Part shown: positions 44,541 through 55,606 of the stretch, piece after piece
Numbering within the stretch: position 1 is the stretch's first letter
How the letters are laid out: every line of letters begins with the position of its first letter
NCBI GenBank assembly: GCA_038087015.1
Contig: JASBNA010000008.1
Coordinates: 310,001 to 374,000, forward strand
Reading direction: 5' to 3'
Origin: Cerrena zonata
Lineage: Eukaryota > Basidiomycota > Agaricomycetes > Polyporales > Cerrenaceae
DNA: 64,000 nucleotides
Notes under the pieces: generated by a model
Seen by the model: only the letters and a program-made list of their open reading frames with translations
The model's database searches: none
What the model was told of the DNA's origin: nothing
Translations under genes and position numbers: made by a program

Positions 44541-46010
44541 CTACTTGTGAATTTTTGACATATGCGATGCCAAACCTCTGGCACCTCCAGCAAACCACTT
44601 TTTACATCGTCCGCATTGTTGATCATTGCGACCGAGGTGCTCATCGACGATGTGACGACTGAGCCTATTACGTTTGCAAGTATGACTGCAAAATATGCGT
44701 GGGTTACGGGGATGTTTCCATTGACATTGAACCTCAGTGCCTCCAGTTACGTCCTTCAAGTGAGTGTTGAGATGTTTGTCCCATTCGGTACGTCCCGAGT
44801 GAGTGGGACCAAGCTGAGGAATCGCTACGACCATTTCGCCACAAGCACGTTCATTAGTCACCCATTGACAGGCATACGTCTTTCCAGGCTCGGCGTGAGC
44901 AGTGCGGGGGAGACGACCACGGTGCCGCTTAGACTCAGAGATATAACCAGTAGGGTCCTCGTCGTCATCAAGATTGCGCTTCATCTGTTTATTGCCTCGG
45001 TTGTCGGGTAACGTGTTGCCACTAGATGTAGTAGAGTGACGACTGCCAGAAACCGAGGGTGCAGAAAGATGGGTAGGTAGAGTGGCCGCGCGATGGTGTG
45101 GACGAATAGGCAGAGGTGCAATAGGGCGACCAGGATTATACCTTGTAACAGATGACAGAGACGGACATTCAGGGAGGCTTGTATGTCTAGTACTAGGATA
45201 TGTGGATCGACGAGCAAGCTGACTTGACGGAAATGGGACACAGGGGGGTTGAGGGGAGGGATCATAAGGCAAGAACAAGTGTGTCGTTGAAGTCCTGGAA
45301 TGGATTGAAAGTCGAGAACCATCCAGATACGGTCTAGAAATGTTTTGCACGTAGTTCGCGAGATCATCATCAGATGGTAAAGTAGCAATGGCCCGCGGTT
45401 GGGGTGCTATAATATTTCTATAGCACGGTCAGCACATGACCTGGATAGCGTCAAACATGACTTACTCAGAATGAGTGGTAGGCTGGTTTAACGGGAGAGG
45501 GCTATTGGTCATCAAAGGAGGTTCGCCTAGTGCTGGAAAGTCAAAAAAGTCACTGAAACTTTTACTATAAACGGCCATCAGTTATTCTGTCTGAATACAC
45601 TGAACGAATCATTGATGTACTTACAGGTCCGAAGTCAAATTGTCAGATGGAATTGATGGAAATTGGTCGGATTTTAGAGAAGATGGTACCAGTGAGGTCA
45701 CCTTAGTGTCTGCTGGATTATTCTTTTCTATGATCGGCTGAGGCACTCCATCAGAATTCTGATCCTGTTCGCGTAGTTCATCTTCTCCGCGGGGGCTATC
45801 GACGGTCGCCGAATTCTGGATCTGAGTTGTGTCTGATGACTTGCTGGCGCTGGACGAGGCCGTACCTATGGGCTCGGGAGGGGGTTGATCTGAATGGTCA
45901 ATGCTGTATTCGCCGAGCTCGCGGAAGAAATCCAGTATCGTATCAGAGGAGTCTTGTAACAAAGAGGGATCCCAATTAAACCAGTCTGACATAGCAGTCG
46001 CGTCTGACAC
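44541..46010 (-). CDS. C2H2-like zinc-finger protein, putative transcription factor
   Basis: Three exons (46010-45625, 45564-45466, 45417-44541) give 453 residues. The first 320 residues are Ser/Pro/Thr-rich and acidic (for example SDNLTSDL, DDDEDPTGY) with a basic ESKRHRGR patch that could be a nuclear signal. The C-terminal 120 residues hold three irregular Cys/His modules: CQWVTNERACGE...HLNTH, CQWKHPRNPRIFCSHTCKRNRLSRHIVDEH, and CGRCKKWFAGGARGLASHMSKIH at the very end. The arrangement suits DNA binding, but I do not know target genes. A second in-frame ATG (residue 7) is an alternative start. Confidence 0.78.
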
Positions 46011-47091
46011 CTAGAGAGGAGAAGGAAAATAGTACAAGGGATGAAAGAAAGCAAGATGAAAGGGCAGTAATGTGCGGTCAATAAAGAGATGTTCATTATA
46101 TGGGGAGAACGCGTCCTCACGTGAGGGTCTTCCCTGGTATGTCGAGACTTCCATATTCATCGACCTTACGTACCAATGTGCTGATGAGCGAGTGTTTTGA
46201 CCATATGAAACCTCGAACATGAAAGACACATCCCCTTGTTCAAGGTCAATTATTGACACGGCCCAGTGGCGTCAATGGATGCCTAACGGGATTAATGCCG
46301 GACAAGTATACCCGAGCGGCAGAATACGTAAGAGAAGGGTTCGTCTTTGTTGTACAATCCTCGATACAAACAGGGTACGCTGGTTGTAGAAGTAGTGACG
46401 TACCTCCAGATATATGTCCTTTCGACAAAGGACATATATTGGGACATGGACAACAAATGGGTGGGAGTGGATGACCGTTCCTCTTCTATCACGAAGGGAG
46501 CCCAAGTTTGGACTGCCAGCGCGTAGCCTGAAATCCAAAGCTTTTCGAAGGGAAGCAGAAGTCTGGATCTAACTACTGAGGGATAACAACATCAGCAGAG
46601 CTACAATATAAGTATACATGAGTGAGAGCTTAACTTTCACTAAACATAGGAAATAGTCAGGGTGCGCGAGCACTCAGCAAATGGGACTTCTTGAAGTAGC
46701 TCTAGCGTATCTTCGTGGGCAGCCACTGCCAATAAATGTTCTATTTTCGTGGTTGGATCTGGAGTCCCATTACAAGATTTGATTTTTTTTTGCTTATTTA
46801 AAACGCAGAGATCCGAAGTAACGTACGTGATGAGTGGAGGAGATCTAGAAGTCACGGTTCGCTCGGAATTTGCCGAACGTTACCAGTTCCCCCAAATTAG
46901 GCAAGACCTAGTGTCAAGTTGGAACGTTGATTGACTACAGTGACCTTGAGGGTTCTGATAGGATCCATTGTCACCGTGCTCGAAGTGGAAAATTCAGCTT
47001 GTATTCTTAAGCATGGACATCTACTGTATACTGAGTCCAAGTTCTCTAGGGGTACACAACTACCATTCATGTCCGAGTCTGGCATCAGCAC
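46011..47091. other. Intergenic region with a short perfect hairpin
   Basis: It lies upstream of the zinc-finger gene and downstream of the GS-like gene. No protein-coding frame with family resemblance is present. The one clear structure is the inverted repeat at 46410-46439. Confidence 0.55.
46410..46439. repeat. Perfect 13-bp inverted repeat with 4-nt loop
   Basis: ATATATGTCCTTT (46410-46422), loop CGAC, then the exact reverse complement (46427-46439). It lies about 400 bp upstream of the zinc-finger gene start. Confidence 0.9.
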
Positions 47092-48743
47092 TCAGAATAG
47101 TTCGACCAACCGTGTTAGCGTCGCGCTCTCATCGTCCTTGTACACATTCATCTGCTCGACAAGCAACTAGTTATAAAGAATCTATGAGTAGGTGTTGAGG
47201 ACGGATGATGGTCACGATGAATAACTGACCTTGTTCACTAACAAGAACTTGGTGATAAACTCGTCACCTAGGTTGTCTCGAAGTAATCGACTTTTATCGA
47301 GGTTACTACGAGCTTCCTCCCAGGTCAAAGCCATTCTCTTCGTAATCCCCAAGGCCTGACGCTCCTCTTCGGACATTTCGGCAGCACTTGGAGGTCCTGG
47401 ACAATCCTTAATGACAAGCTTCGTCTTCTCCCGAACACCAGCAAGACCAGCAGATATGATTGCTGCCAGGCTCAAGTGTGGGTTTGCCGTCCCGTCAATA
47501 AAGCGCAGCTCGAACCGCCTTGTGTTAGGTGTAGCTAAGTTCGTCAAACGAACAGGAGACTCTCGATTCTCAGTACCCCATGAGATGTAGGTGCCACCTG
47601 ACCAGATTCCATCTACCATTCGCTCGTAAGAGGCGGTTGTGGGGAGAGTGATACCAGTGATGGACGGAAGGTGATTGAGAAGCGAAGCGAGGAAATGTTC
47701 TTCTAGAGGTGAAAGCTGGTTGGGAACTTTCTGGTTGTTTGCCGAGTGGAGGGATAAGTGGAAGTGAGTGGAACTTCCCGGTTGATCTTTGAAAACTCGC
47801 GGAGCAAAAGTGGCATGTATATTGTGCTTTGCCGCGATATTATGGATGATCTGCCTGGTATGGATGAGGGCGTCTGCAGCTTCCAAAGGAGGCAGTGGAC
47901 CTGTCACAATCTCGTACTGAGATGCAACATGTTAGTTTCCTAACCTCAAAGCCGAGTTCACATGATACCTCACCTGTCCTGCAGCGCCTTCCGCGTGATA
48001 CACTTGTAGTTCGATTCCGTCCGCAACAATGCCATTCGCGATTTCTTCGAGAACCTTTGTCTCGACTCGACCAGGGTAAGTTGCAGTAGGTGAAGCATAG
48101 AGATGTGTGCCGACTGCTTCAACGGGTCTTGTCGATTTCAACAGAGTGAACTCGTTCTCGAACCCCACAAGCAGCTCCACTCCGAGACGACTGGCCTGCC
48201 TATATATGTCAATAATATTAAGTATTTATCTCAAGATAATCATGTTGAACGTACTCAAGAACGTTTCTCAAAATAGTCCTAGGACAGAGACAGCAGTCCA
48301 GAGTGAGCTTATTGTCAAGTCCCGGAGATAGGTCTTTGTTCTGAAACCATCCCAAGACACTGGCGTGACCGGGAGCAAAAGAACATAACCTAAGGGTTGA
48401 GAAATCGGGGACGTAAACAAATTCTCCGGAGGCAGAGAATCCTGGCGCGGATGCCAGATAGGCCTGTCCAAGTAACACCTGTGCCATCGTAATACCAGGT
48501 CTGTCACTCTTGGCGAGTTTAAGGAAAAACGATAAAGAGGCTATGCGACATCTTGTAACATTGGTCCAATCTACCCAGCAGATTCTAATGAAATCTGGGG
48601 AAACACAGTAAGAAACCAGATGATATTAGAGGGACGAGAACCTTACTGATACCAAGACCTTCCAGCTGATCAACGGTCAGATGCGGCAGAGAAGATTGCG
48701 TTGAAGGAGCATAGACAACACCGAGAGATGGTACGATAGACAT
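47092..48743 (-). CDS. Glutamine-synthetase-fold protein (FluG C-terminal/GS-like)
   Basis: Five exons (48743-48647, 48594-48255, 48199-47974, 47916-47230, 47151-47092) sum to 469 residues in phase. GS-type active-site text is present: FENEF (metal-binding Glu), GSSTHFHLSL (metal and glutamate binding His), NRESPVRL and FELRFIDGTANPHL (nucleotide and glutamate binding Arg). The N-terminal WVDWTNVTRCR block matches the FluG-like/GS-I-related clade rather than the short eukaryotic GS-II, which is about 350 residues. The reaction is probably an ATP-dependent ligation to an amine or a glutamate-like substrate, and the exact substrate is unknown. The last coding exon is only 60 nt and was placed because the main frame otherwise ends in intron sequence. 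It appears intact. Confidence 0.88.
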
Positions 48744-50443
48744 CTTGCTCAAGTCAACTTGGGGTGAGGGAAACTGGAGACCGGTGTGGACGAAATAGTA
48801 GTGCTCTCATAGCAGTCCGTCCACGAGGAGCATACGTGATAACGGAGTACTGGACCTGAACAATCAGTATGTCAAGTACTAGAAAAGGAAGAGGGTTGGA
48901 ACTTCAAGCCGCAAGCTGCAAACGCGCGGCGTTCAGATTCCATTCGTAGAAAATGCGAGGTAATTCCAGGAGAGGGGCCGACTTGAGTCTGATGAACGTA
49001 TGTGGCATAAGGAATGGAATATTGTGTCCATCAGACATTCAATTGGCCTGTCATGTTTAAGGGACTACCAATGTCGCAGGGCGGGGAAGTTCTGGTAGGA
49101 CGAGGTCGATCCATTACCATAGTAGTCTTGCGACACACATGTGCAATTACATAGAGTGTGCGGAAATGAAAAGCGTGTGTCACATTACATTCAACTCACT
49201 CCACGACCTATGAAAACCAGATAAACGTGGCTGGTATATGCAGGGGCCATTGACAGATCTGATAGCCTGCTACCTTGTGATCTAGAATGCCGGATGCTAT
49301 AGTCCTTTTGCGAAATCTTTCCAGATCTTGTCTTCCTCCAGAAGTAAGAATGATAGGTGGGTCTTGAGCGGGCCCGTAAGCATCACAAGCGAACACCACT
49401 TAAATCATAGATGACTCAAGAGGTGTCATATCGCACTTCACATGACGGGAACTATCCTGAACTATCTGTCCAACAGGTGTGGGCATGGAATATCCTAGAA
49501 TGCATACTGTTACATTGTGATGTACACAGAAAACGTGTAGGTGTAAGAAGCACAGACCTAGCCTGATTGAGGTACGACCGCCGGTGGCGTGCATCCAGTA
49601 ACAAAACGCCATCGAGACGAAAACAGTAATTCAGCTGATAAAACGTATGCGAAGGAGGAGGAAGGCCAGTGCTGATTCACCATGCGGTACTGTTATTCCG
49701 AGTCTGAATAAGCGCTTATGGCAAGTGTCAGCATGAAATAGGAAAGAAAGAAAGAAAGGGACATACTTAGCTGCTAGTCGCCAACCACAATTTTGTGGGA
49801 TGTTCACATGATTAGGAAAACATCCCGGATTCCGCCAGGAAAATGGGCGCTGTGGCTTCATTGTCACCCAAGCGCAGTAGCTGTGTTGGACTCCCCAGTG
49901 GCACTGGCATAACGAACAGTGGCAACCGCTCCCCGGGTACTAAGCGCTTCTTACCGCTGGTAACTCGCTCTGTCCACTGAATTCCATTTCGGTGCGATCA
50001 TCCACGTCCCTCCAGTAGTGACTGATCTTTCGAGTCTAAGGATATGACTGTGTGACTACTAGCATGCAGTGACTCGGATATCAAATTGAGCGTTAACGAC
50101 CATGATCAGCCCCTGGCGGTGCGGCCATACGATGGTGTCTATTTCTCGACACCAGTTTGACTCGTAACTCGCATTCGACTGGCAGGTCTGGAGTCAGCCA
50201 CATGATAGTGTGTAATAAGACCTCCTGATTCCTTATGTATTGATTGCCAATGGATATCTCCGTAGGTCGAAGAATGGAATTCTGCCATGAACGGCGTTGT
50301 GACGTCTGGGGTTGGCAATCCTTAATCAGAGTATTTTCAAGGACTGCAGAACAATGATATTTTAAATGCTGTCTATGTGCACTATTTAACTGATCAGTGT
50401 AGGGTTTACAAAGCCAGGCTCTCTCAACTCTTGCACGTACACA
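48744..50443. other. Divergent intergenic region, no gene recognised
   Basis: About 1.7 kb lies between the divergent GS-like and amidotransferase genes. Small minus-strand frames (49208-49867) contain no recognisable domain. Both promoters should be here, but I see no distinctive motif. Confidence 0.5.
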
Positions 50444-51989
50444 ATGTGTCGCTTCGTTTCTTTCATCGGATGGTAAAGAACAAACATTTAGCTCATGCAT
50501 CACACGCAATAACAATATTCTAGCAAACCTATCTTACTGTCAGACCTATTGATCAATGCACCCCATCCGATCACGTCAGTATTCTAGTTTACTTAACATT
50601 TAGACAATTACTGATCATGTTTGTACTATATGTAGTCAACAGTAAGGGCTGCTGACACCTTGTTATCGTATTACGATTCATACTTACTTTGCTCAATACT
50701 ATAGAATCAACCAACATTATCTTCCGGGTATGTACTCACACCAATTCTCGAATAGTTTATCCCTCGATATTGACATAGGTTCGAGCAGCGAACCCCGAAG
50801 GTGCTGGTGATGCCACATATAACTTCGACGGCTTCGGGGTGACATGGTATACCGACACTCTAAGCCGATACGACCCGGATGTCGAAGGCCCCAGACCCAT
50901 CCTTTATAGAACACCTGCAATTGCGTATGTATAATCTTGTTGCTACTATTACGAAGACAGTGTTGGGTTAATCAGAGATAAAATGTAGTGTCACGGATGA
51001 GACGTTCCTCTACGTGTGTAACAACACTAGCTCTTCGACGATCCTTGCGCACGTTAGGAATGCAACCCGCCCTCCTATGGTCGCGAGCAACAATCATCCT
51101 TTCGTATTCGGACGTTACTCTCTGATGCACAACGGCTCTATTACCGACTTCCCAAAAATAGTACGTAGAGTACTGTTCATACCCAGTTAGTGCTAACCCC
51201 ATTTATTAGCAACTGGAAATGTTACAAGAGACAAAACGGGAGTACGCTGCTATGATCAGTGGCAACACTGATTCTGAGCACTTCGCCGCTCTTTATTTCA
51301 CTTATCTAGGCGATATAAATGAAGTCTACGGCGCTCGGCGCATGAGGAACGCTTTGGCCAAAGCAATCAAAACGGTTCAGGATATTCAAGTCCAGGTTCT
51401 TGGAAAAGAGGTAGCAAATGAAATGAACTTCTGCATTAGTAAGACTTTACTTCTTTTTTCAAGTCGAGGCATGAGCTAAAGCTATACGAAGCGAACGGCG
51501 AAACGTTGGTTGCTCTTCGATGGAAGAACAACCCTACTCCTAGTGTCGATAACTTCCCCCTTTCCTTGTACGTCTCCTATACCGCCGCTGCCTCTCTGTC
51601 TAGGAAGGAAAAGTTTTCCTACGGAATTCAAGCCAACAAACGTACTGCCACGGAGCTGACCCAGTTGATCAAGCCTGCTGCTGGGAATCTGACTCAACCT
51701 CACTATGCTCACAACCCTTTCGGAGTTCATGTTATTGTTGCTTCTGAGCCCGCTAGTATGTTGTTCTTCCTCATTTTATTTTTGTTATGCGGTAGATTCA
51801 TATGTTCCTCGTCCCTTAGCATTCGACGAAGAACAATGGTACAGCGTCAACAACGGGCAGTTCGTCTTAGTAGATAGAAGGAAGAACCCTTGGAATGACA
51901 TCCCGCATGGAATGTTCACTGGCGCCGCCAAGGAGGCAGCCAATATCGAGGTTAGCTTCGAGGACTTCAACCCTGAAAACGAGGCTTAG
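50444..51989 (+). CDS. Class II glutamine amidotransferase (DUG3/YafJ-like)
   Basis: Eight exons (50444-50472, 50524-50574, 50705-50727, 50789-50924, 50989-51160, 51210-51438, 51492-51755, 51796-51989) add to 365 residues. The protein starts Met-Cys-Arg-Phe, leaving Cys2 as the N-terminal nucleophile after Met removal. Further family blocks are NFDGFGVTWY, ILAHVRNAT, NNHPFVFGRYSLMHNGSITDF and SGNTDSEHFAALYF. This is an Ntn-hydrolase glutaminase domain as in yeast Dug3, part of the alternative glutathione-degradation complex. A partner synthase is not visible nearby. Exons 1-3 are very small (29, 51, 23 nt); I accepted them because they alone restore the family N-terminus and phase. The intron before 51492 was chosen the same way. 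Confidence 0.87.
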
Positions 51990-52524
51990 TGTTCTGCTGA
52001 TTCATCGGGGAAACGGGCAAACCTAAATACGTTCTGATATCTGATGTACTATGAATGTGTAGCGTTGTTCTAAGATTGATTCGTGTCACCTCCTGATAAT
52101 TCAATGGTCGGATTTACAACTAAGTTTCCAGCGGCGGGGCTAGAACTACGGTATGTCGATACCGCGCTACGCAGGCGATATAATACATCACTAAGTATAT
52201 GTTAGAAAAGACTTTGTTCGGGTTTAAGAGGTCCAATTTGGGTTGAATATAGCTGTGAACGATAGGCTGTCTGAATTATTCTGTTCGACAAGATTTTTGT
52301 TTCGGAAAGACTCGGAAGGACAGCTTAGCATGATATTGCACAGAGAAAAACGTATTTGTATTCATTCAAAGATACAACGTAAAAGTACATGAGCTACAGT
52401 CGATATGTCGTAATTGTTATACAGGGTGTCCGATTCAACCAAGACCTATAGAACAATAGTTAGTATCGTTTCACTTCTGAGAAAAAAGAGAGTAATACCT
52501 TTCGAAGTACATTGTAGTAAGCCA
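51990..52524. other. Convergent 3' flanks of the amidotransferase and GMC oxidoreductase genes
   Basis: The region is AT-rich without a gene. At about 52130-52190 the minus strand has a weak tRNA-like stretch (AGTTCTAGCCC) that lacks a matching acceptor stem. Confidence 0.5.
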
Positions 52525-54351
52525 TCAAACTCGAGGGGTGGTTGTGGTGGCAGCAGTGGTAGTGGTAGTGGTAGCAGCAGTGGTAGTGGTAGTAGTGGCA
52601 GATGTATCGATCCCCGTCAAGTGATCTGCGAAGCGCATGGTAACGGCCGACAAGGTGAGAGCCGGGTTGGCTTCGACACTGTATGGTAGAACAGAAGAGT
52701 CGCAGGCGTAAAGGTTGTTGAAGCCGTGCACGAGAAGATTCTGATCAACAACTCCCCCAGTACCATCAGCCTTTGGCATACGCATGGTACCAACTTCGTG
52801 AGCGAAGATGCCAGAGGGAAGGAGAGTGAGGCGTGGGGAGGGTGTATTGGCGTCTGGGACTTGGGGGAGCGTGTTACCAGGAGTAGGGGTGACGCCAACA
52901 GAAGTAGAGGTATTGGATTCCAGGACATCTTTGATGACCGTGTTCCGGACTCTGGTTGCTAAATTTTGCATTTCTATTTGCTCTTCCTCACTTGCGTGCG
53001 TCTGATGACGTTTCATGCGAATGACTGGATGAGGGGCAGGAATATTGACGACCTCATTGTAGTCATCGAGATCTGCACCGAACTCAATCAAAACGGCGAT
53101 GGTGTCAAAGTCGTTGGCAGGGGCTGCCATAGCCGCTTTTCCCTGTGTAGGGGCAATCGTACCTCCATCTCTCGTCATGTACTGAGAAATTGGAACGGTC
53201 GTCTTGCCGGCGAGGAAAAAGTTGTTGTTCACGGTGACTGTGAGCAATGCCCTCGTCGGGCCCACACCTGGGATATTCTTGAAGAGGTCGACGTAGGTTT
53301 GAAGAAGCACAGGATCCTTCGAAGAATGAGCAGCTTCCCTTGCGAACCTGACCGCATAAATGGCGTGATCAATGAGTCCCTTCCCAACGAGAGGGTTATG
53401 AGCCCGTAGACCGCTCCTAAGAGCGATCTGCGCAGTGGGAATGGTGCCGGCGCTCAGGATGACTTTGGAGTTGTCGGTTGGAATGGTGTAGACGGACTGA
53501 TCAGACATCATACGGAATGTCAAGGTTTTAGCTTGCCTGGTGATGTGTAAATCACGGTGAAATAGAAAAACAGACAACTGGTTTACGTACTTGTTATTTT
53601 CGTTTGGCTTGGATAACTCGAGGGATAATACATCAGCGCCCATGAGGACAGTGAGGTAGGGGTCGCGAGCATAGATACGATTCAAAATAGCTTCGATGGT
53701 GCTGAATGCTCCCTGTGGGAATTGGTACGGGGAAGAAGAAACGAGTTCGGTTGCGAGTGGACCGAGGTCGAGTTTGTGACCGGGGGCGATCCAGTCTTGC
53801 ACGGCAGCTGTGACTTCACTCAGGGTAGTAGCAACCGACGTCGCATTGAAACCTGGACTACCCCTAGGATAGATATCATTTTGCTGGGAGCCGTTGGTAA
53901 CGATATTGAAGGCCTTTTGATAATACGTGGCCTGGATCTCGTTAGCTACTTGGGGCGGAAATTTGGCGCTGAGGACCTCCGGCGAGGACCTCGGGATCCA
54001 AAGACCCCAGACGAGGGAGCGGCCTCCGAGGCAGATGAGGGGGCCACCGCCGTAGTCTTGGTCTGACCCATCCGCCAACTGAACCCAAGACTTCAGCTTA
54101 TTGTAGATGGTTTCGTTACCCTCGGGAGAGTCATCCTCGCCTCGAGCGAAAGAAGGGCGAGCAGTGTTACAGATGTGGGTGGAGAATGTCGGTACACCCT
54201 TCTCGATAAGGAGTACCTTTTTCTGCTTTTTGACTAGCTCTTCGGCGAGAAGTGCTCCGGCAAAGCCTCCACCGACGATGATGTAGTCGTATGCGCCCAT
54301 ACTAGCTTGGAGTCGGACAAGCTCAGCATCTGTGGCAATGAAGGGATCCAT
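52525..54351 (-). CDS. GMC-type FAD-dependent oxidoreductase with Thr-rich C-terminus
   Basis: Two exons are inferred (54351-53591 and 53536-52525, 590 residues). The 54-nt intron has perfect GT-AG ends, is a multiple of three and has no stop, so the frame also reads straight through. An N-terminal Rossmann FAD motif is clear (YDYIIVGGGFAGALLAEEL, then LLIEKG). C-terminal active-site text has FAHEVGTMRMP (catalytic His) and SVEANPALTLSA (Asn). The middle has YGGGPLICLGGRSLVWGLW. There is no signal peptide, so it is probably intracellular and oxidises an alcohol or sugar with unknown substrate. The last 25 residues are almost all Thr/Ala from a trinucleotide-rich tract (52540-52610). I cannot decide between the pyranose-oxidase-like and other GMC branches. 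Confidence 0.88.
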   Translation of the reverse strand: MDPFIATDAELVRLQASMGAYDYIIVGGGFAGALLAEELVKKQKKVLLIEKGVPTFSTHICNTARPSFARGEDDSPEGNETIYNKLKSWVQLADGSDQDYGGGPLICLGGRSLVWGLWIPRSSPEVLSAKFPPQVANEIQATYYQKAFNIVTNGSQQNDIYPRGSPGFNATSVATTLSEVTAAVQDWIAPGHKLDLGPLATELVSSSPYQFPQGAFSTIEAILNRIYARDPYLTVLMGADVLSLELSKPNENNKYVNQLSVFLFHRDLHITRQAKTLTFRMMSDQSVYTIPTDNSKVILSAGTIPTAQIALRSGLRAHNPLVGKGLIDHAIYAVRFAREAAHSSKDPVLLQTYVDLFKNIPGVGPTRALLTVTVNNNFFLAGKTTVPISQYMTRDGGTIAPTQGKAAMAAPANDFDTIAVLIEFGADLDDYNEVVNIPAPHPVIRMKRHQTHASEEEQIEMQNLATRVRNTVIKDVLESNTSTSVGVTPTPGNTLPQVPDANTPSPRLTLLPSGIFAHEVGTMRMPKADGTGGVVDQNLLVHGFNNLYACDSSVLPYSVEANPALTLSAVTMRFADHLTGIDTSATTTTTTAATTTTTTAATTTTPRV

Positions 54352-55606
54352 TGTAGAGTTGTTACAACGATGAAGATGTATAATCGGCAGTAGATAGTTT
54401 GAATTCTTGATTCTCCAGGACTCTGGTGGTTAAGTATACGAAGATTTCGGGGCCTTTATGCACATTCTGTACCAGCTATCTGATACCAAGGATGACCGGG
54501 ACTCAATGGGCTTGTGACCTTGCACATTGCTATCGAAGGCGATTGTGAGGGTTGTGGCGTAATTGGGGATCCATAGAATCCGAGCAGGAAGCATTCGGAT
54601 ACAAGTCTCACCGCATCTGGCCTACAGCGAAGGCATTCTATGAGAACTTGTGAATAGTTAGAAGACCATATGATGAGTCCATGATCAAGAATAGGACGAC
54701 GATTACTGATTCCTACCCAGACGTACAAGGATTATTCGATGGAGATGGTGTGGCCAATGCCCCAAAGCACATGGGCATCGGTGAGGTAATGCGAACCCCC
54801 TCATGAATGCTAATGATAGAACGTAGGCCTTCCATGAAGTCAGTCAAGGGGTATCAGAAACTAGAAAAGTAGGGTCTGAATACTTACCGATGAATGGTGA
54901 CACCAGACTGAGTCAATGTTACGACGTAAAGTTCCATCAAGGTATCACATCTACCGGATGGACAACAAATGATATTGAAAATATACAACGGCGGTGTCTC
55001 GACGTCGGAGACTACCTAGGTGAGGCTGACTGGTTAGGTAAACGGCCACAGCTGTGCTGGTAGTTAGAAATCTGTCTACCTTAAGGACTTTATTCTTCTG
55101 CGAGAACAAGGGAAAAGTCGAACGCGGACTAGCGCTGATCGTAGAATTGCCTTTTGATTGGTCTTTGACAGTGATCGCTCCATGCATATCAACTGTCATG
55201 ACCGGTAATAGTAAATAATATACCAGCGAAGTCTTGAAAGCCAGGTTCTGATGCGACCCAAATTAAGTTGAAGCATTGTGACGCTGGATGGTCATGGAGG
55301 TTTGTGCGAAGTTGTAGGGAGCAATGAAACATTAGTTACGGCGGCGATTTTGGTGACATCGAAGATCCAGGCTGGAACAAGATGGGCATCTCGGAAAGAT
55401 ACATTGATGAAATTAGACCAGTCGGAATTTCCCAGACCGAATGAGACGGTGCACGCTCCGATGTTCGTTAGGTACCAATACTATGCGGTTTTTTTGTATG
55501 TCAATGAGAGGGCTTAGAGAGGACGTATGGCCGTTACGCCGCTGTCTAGTTTTCTGAGTCTCGGAAGCAAACTTCAGCATTGAGTGGGGAAGAAGGATAG
55601 AATAAA
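54352..55606. other. Divergent intergenic region, no gene recognised
   Basis: About 1.25 kb lies upstream of both the GMC gene and the aminotransferase. Small ORFs (54456-54728, 54951-55199, 55278-55517) have no recognisable content. Confidence 0.5.

Noticed and set aside
49208..49867. Candidate small gene on the minus strand
   Set aside because: Frames of 63-78 codons cannot be joined by convincing splice sites and show no domain.
52130..52190. Possible tRNA on the minus strand
   Set aside because: There is an imperfect B-box (AGTTCTAGCCC), but no A box or acceptor stem could be placed.
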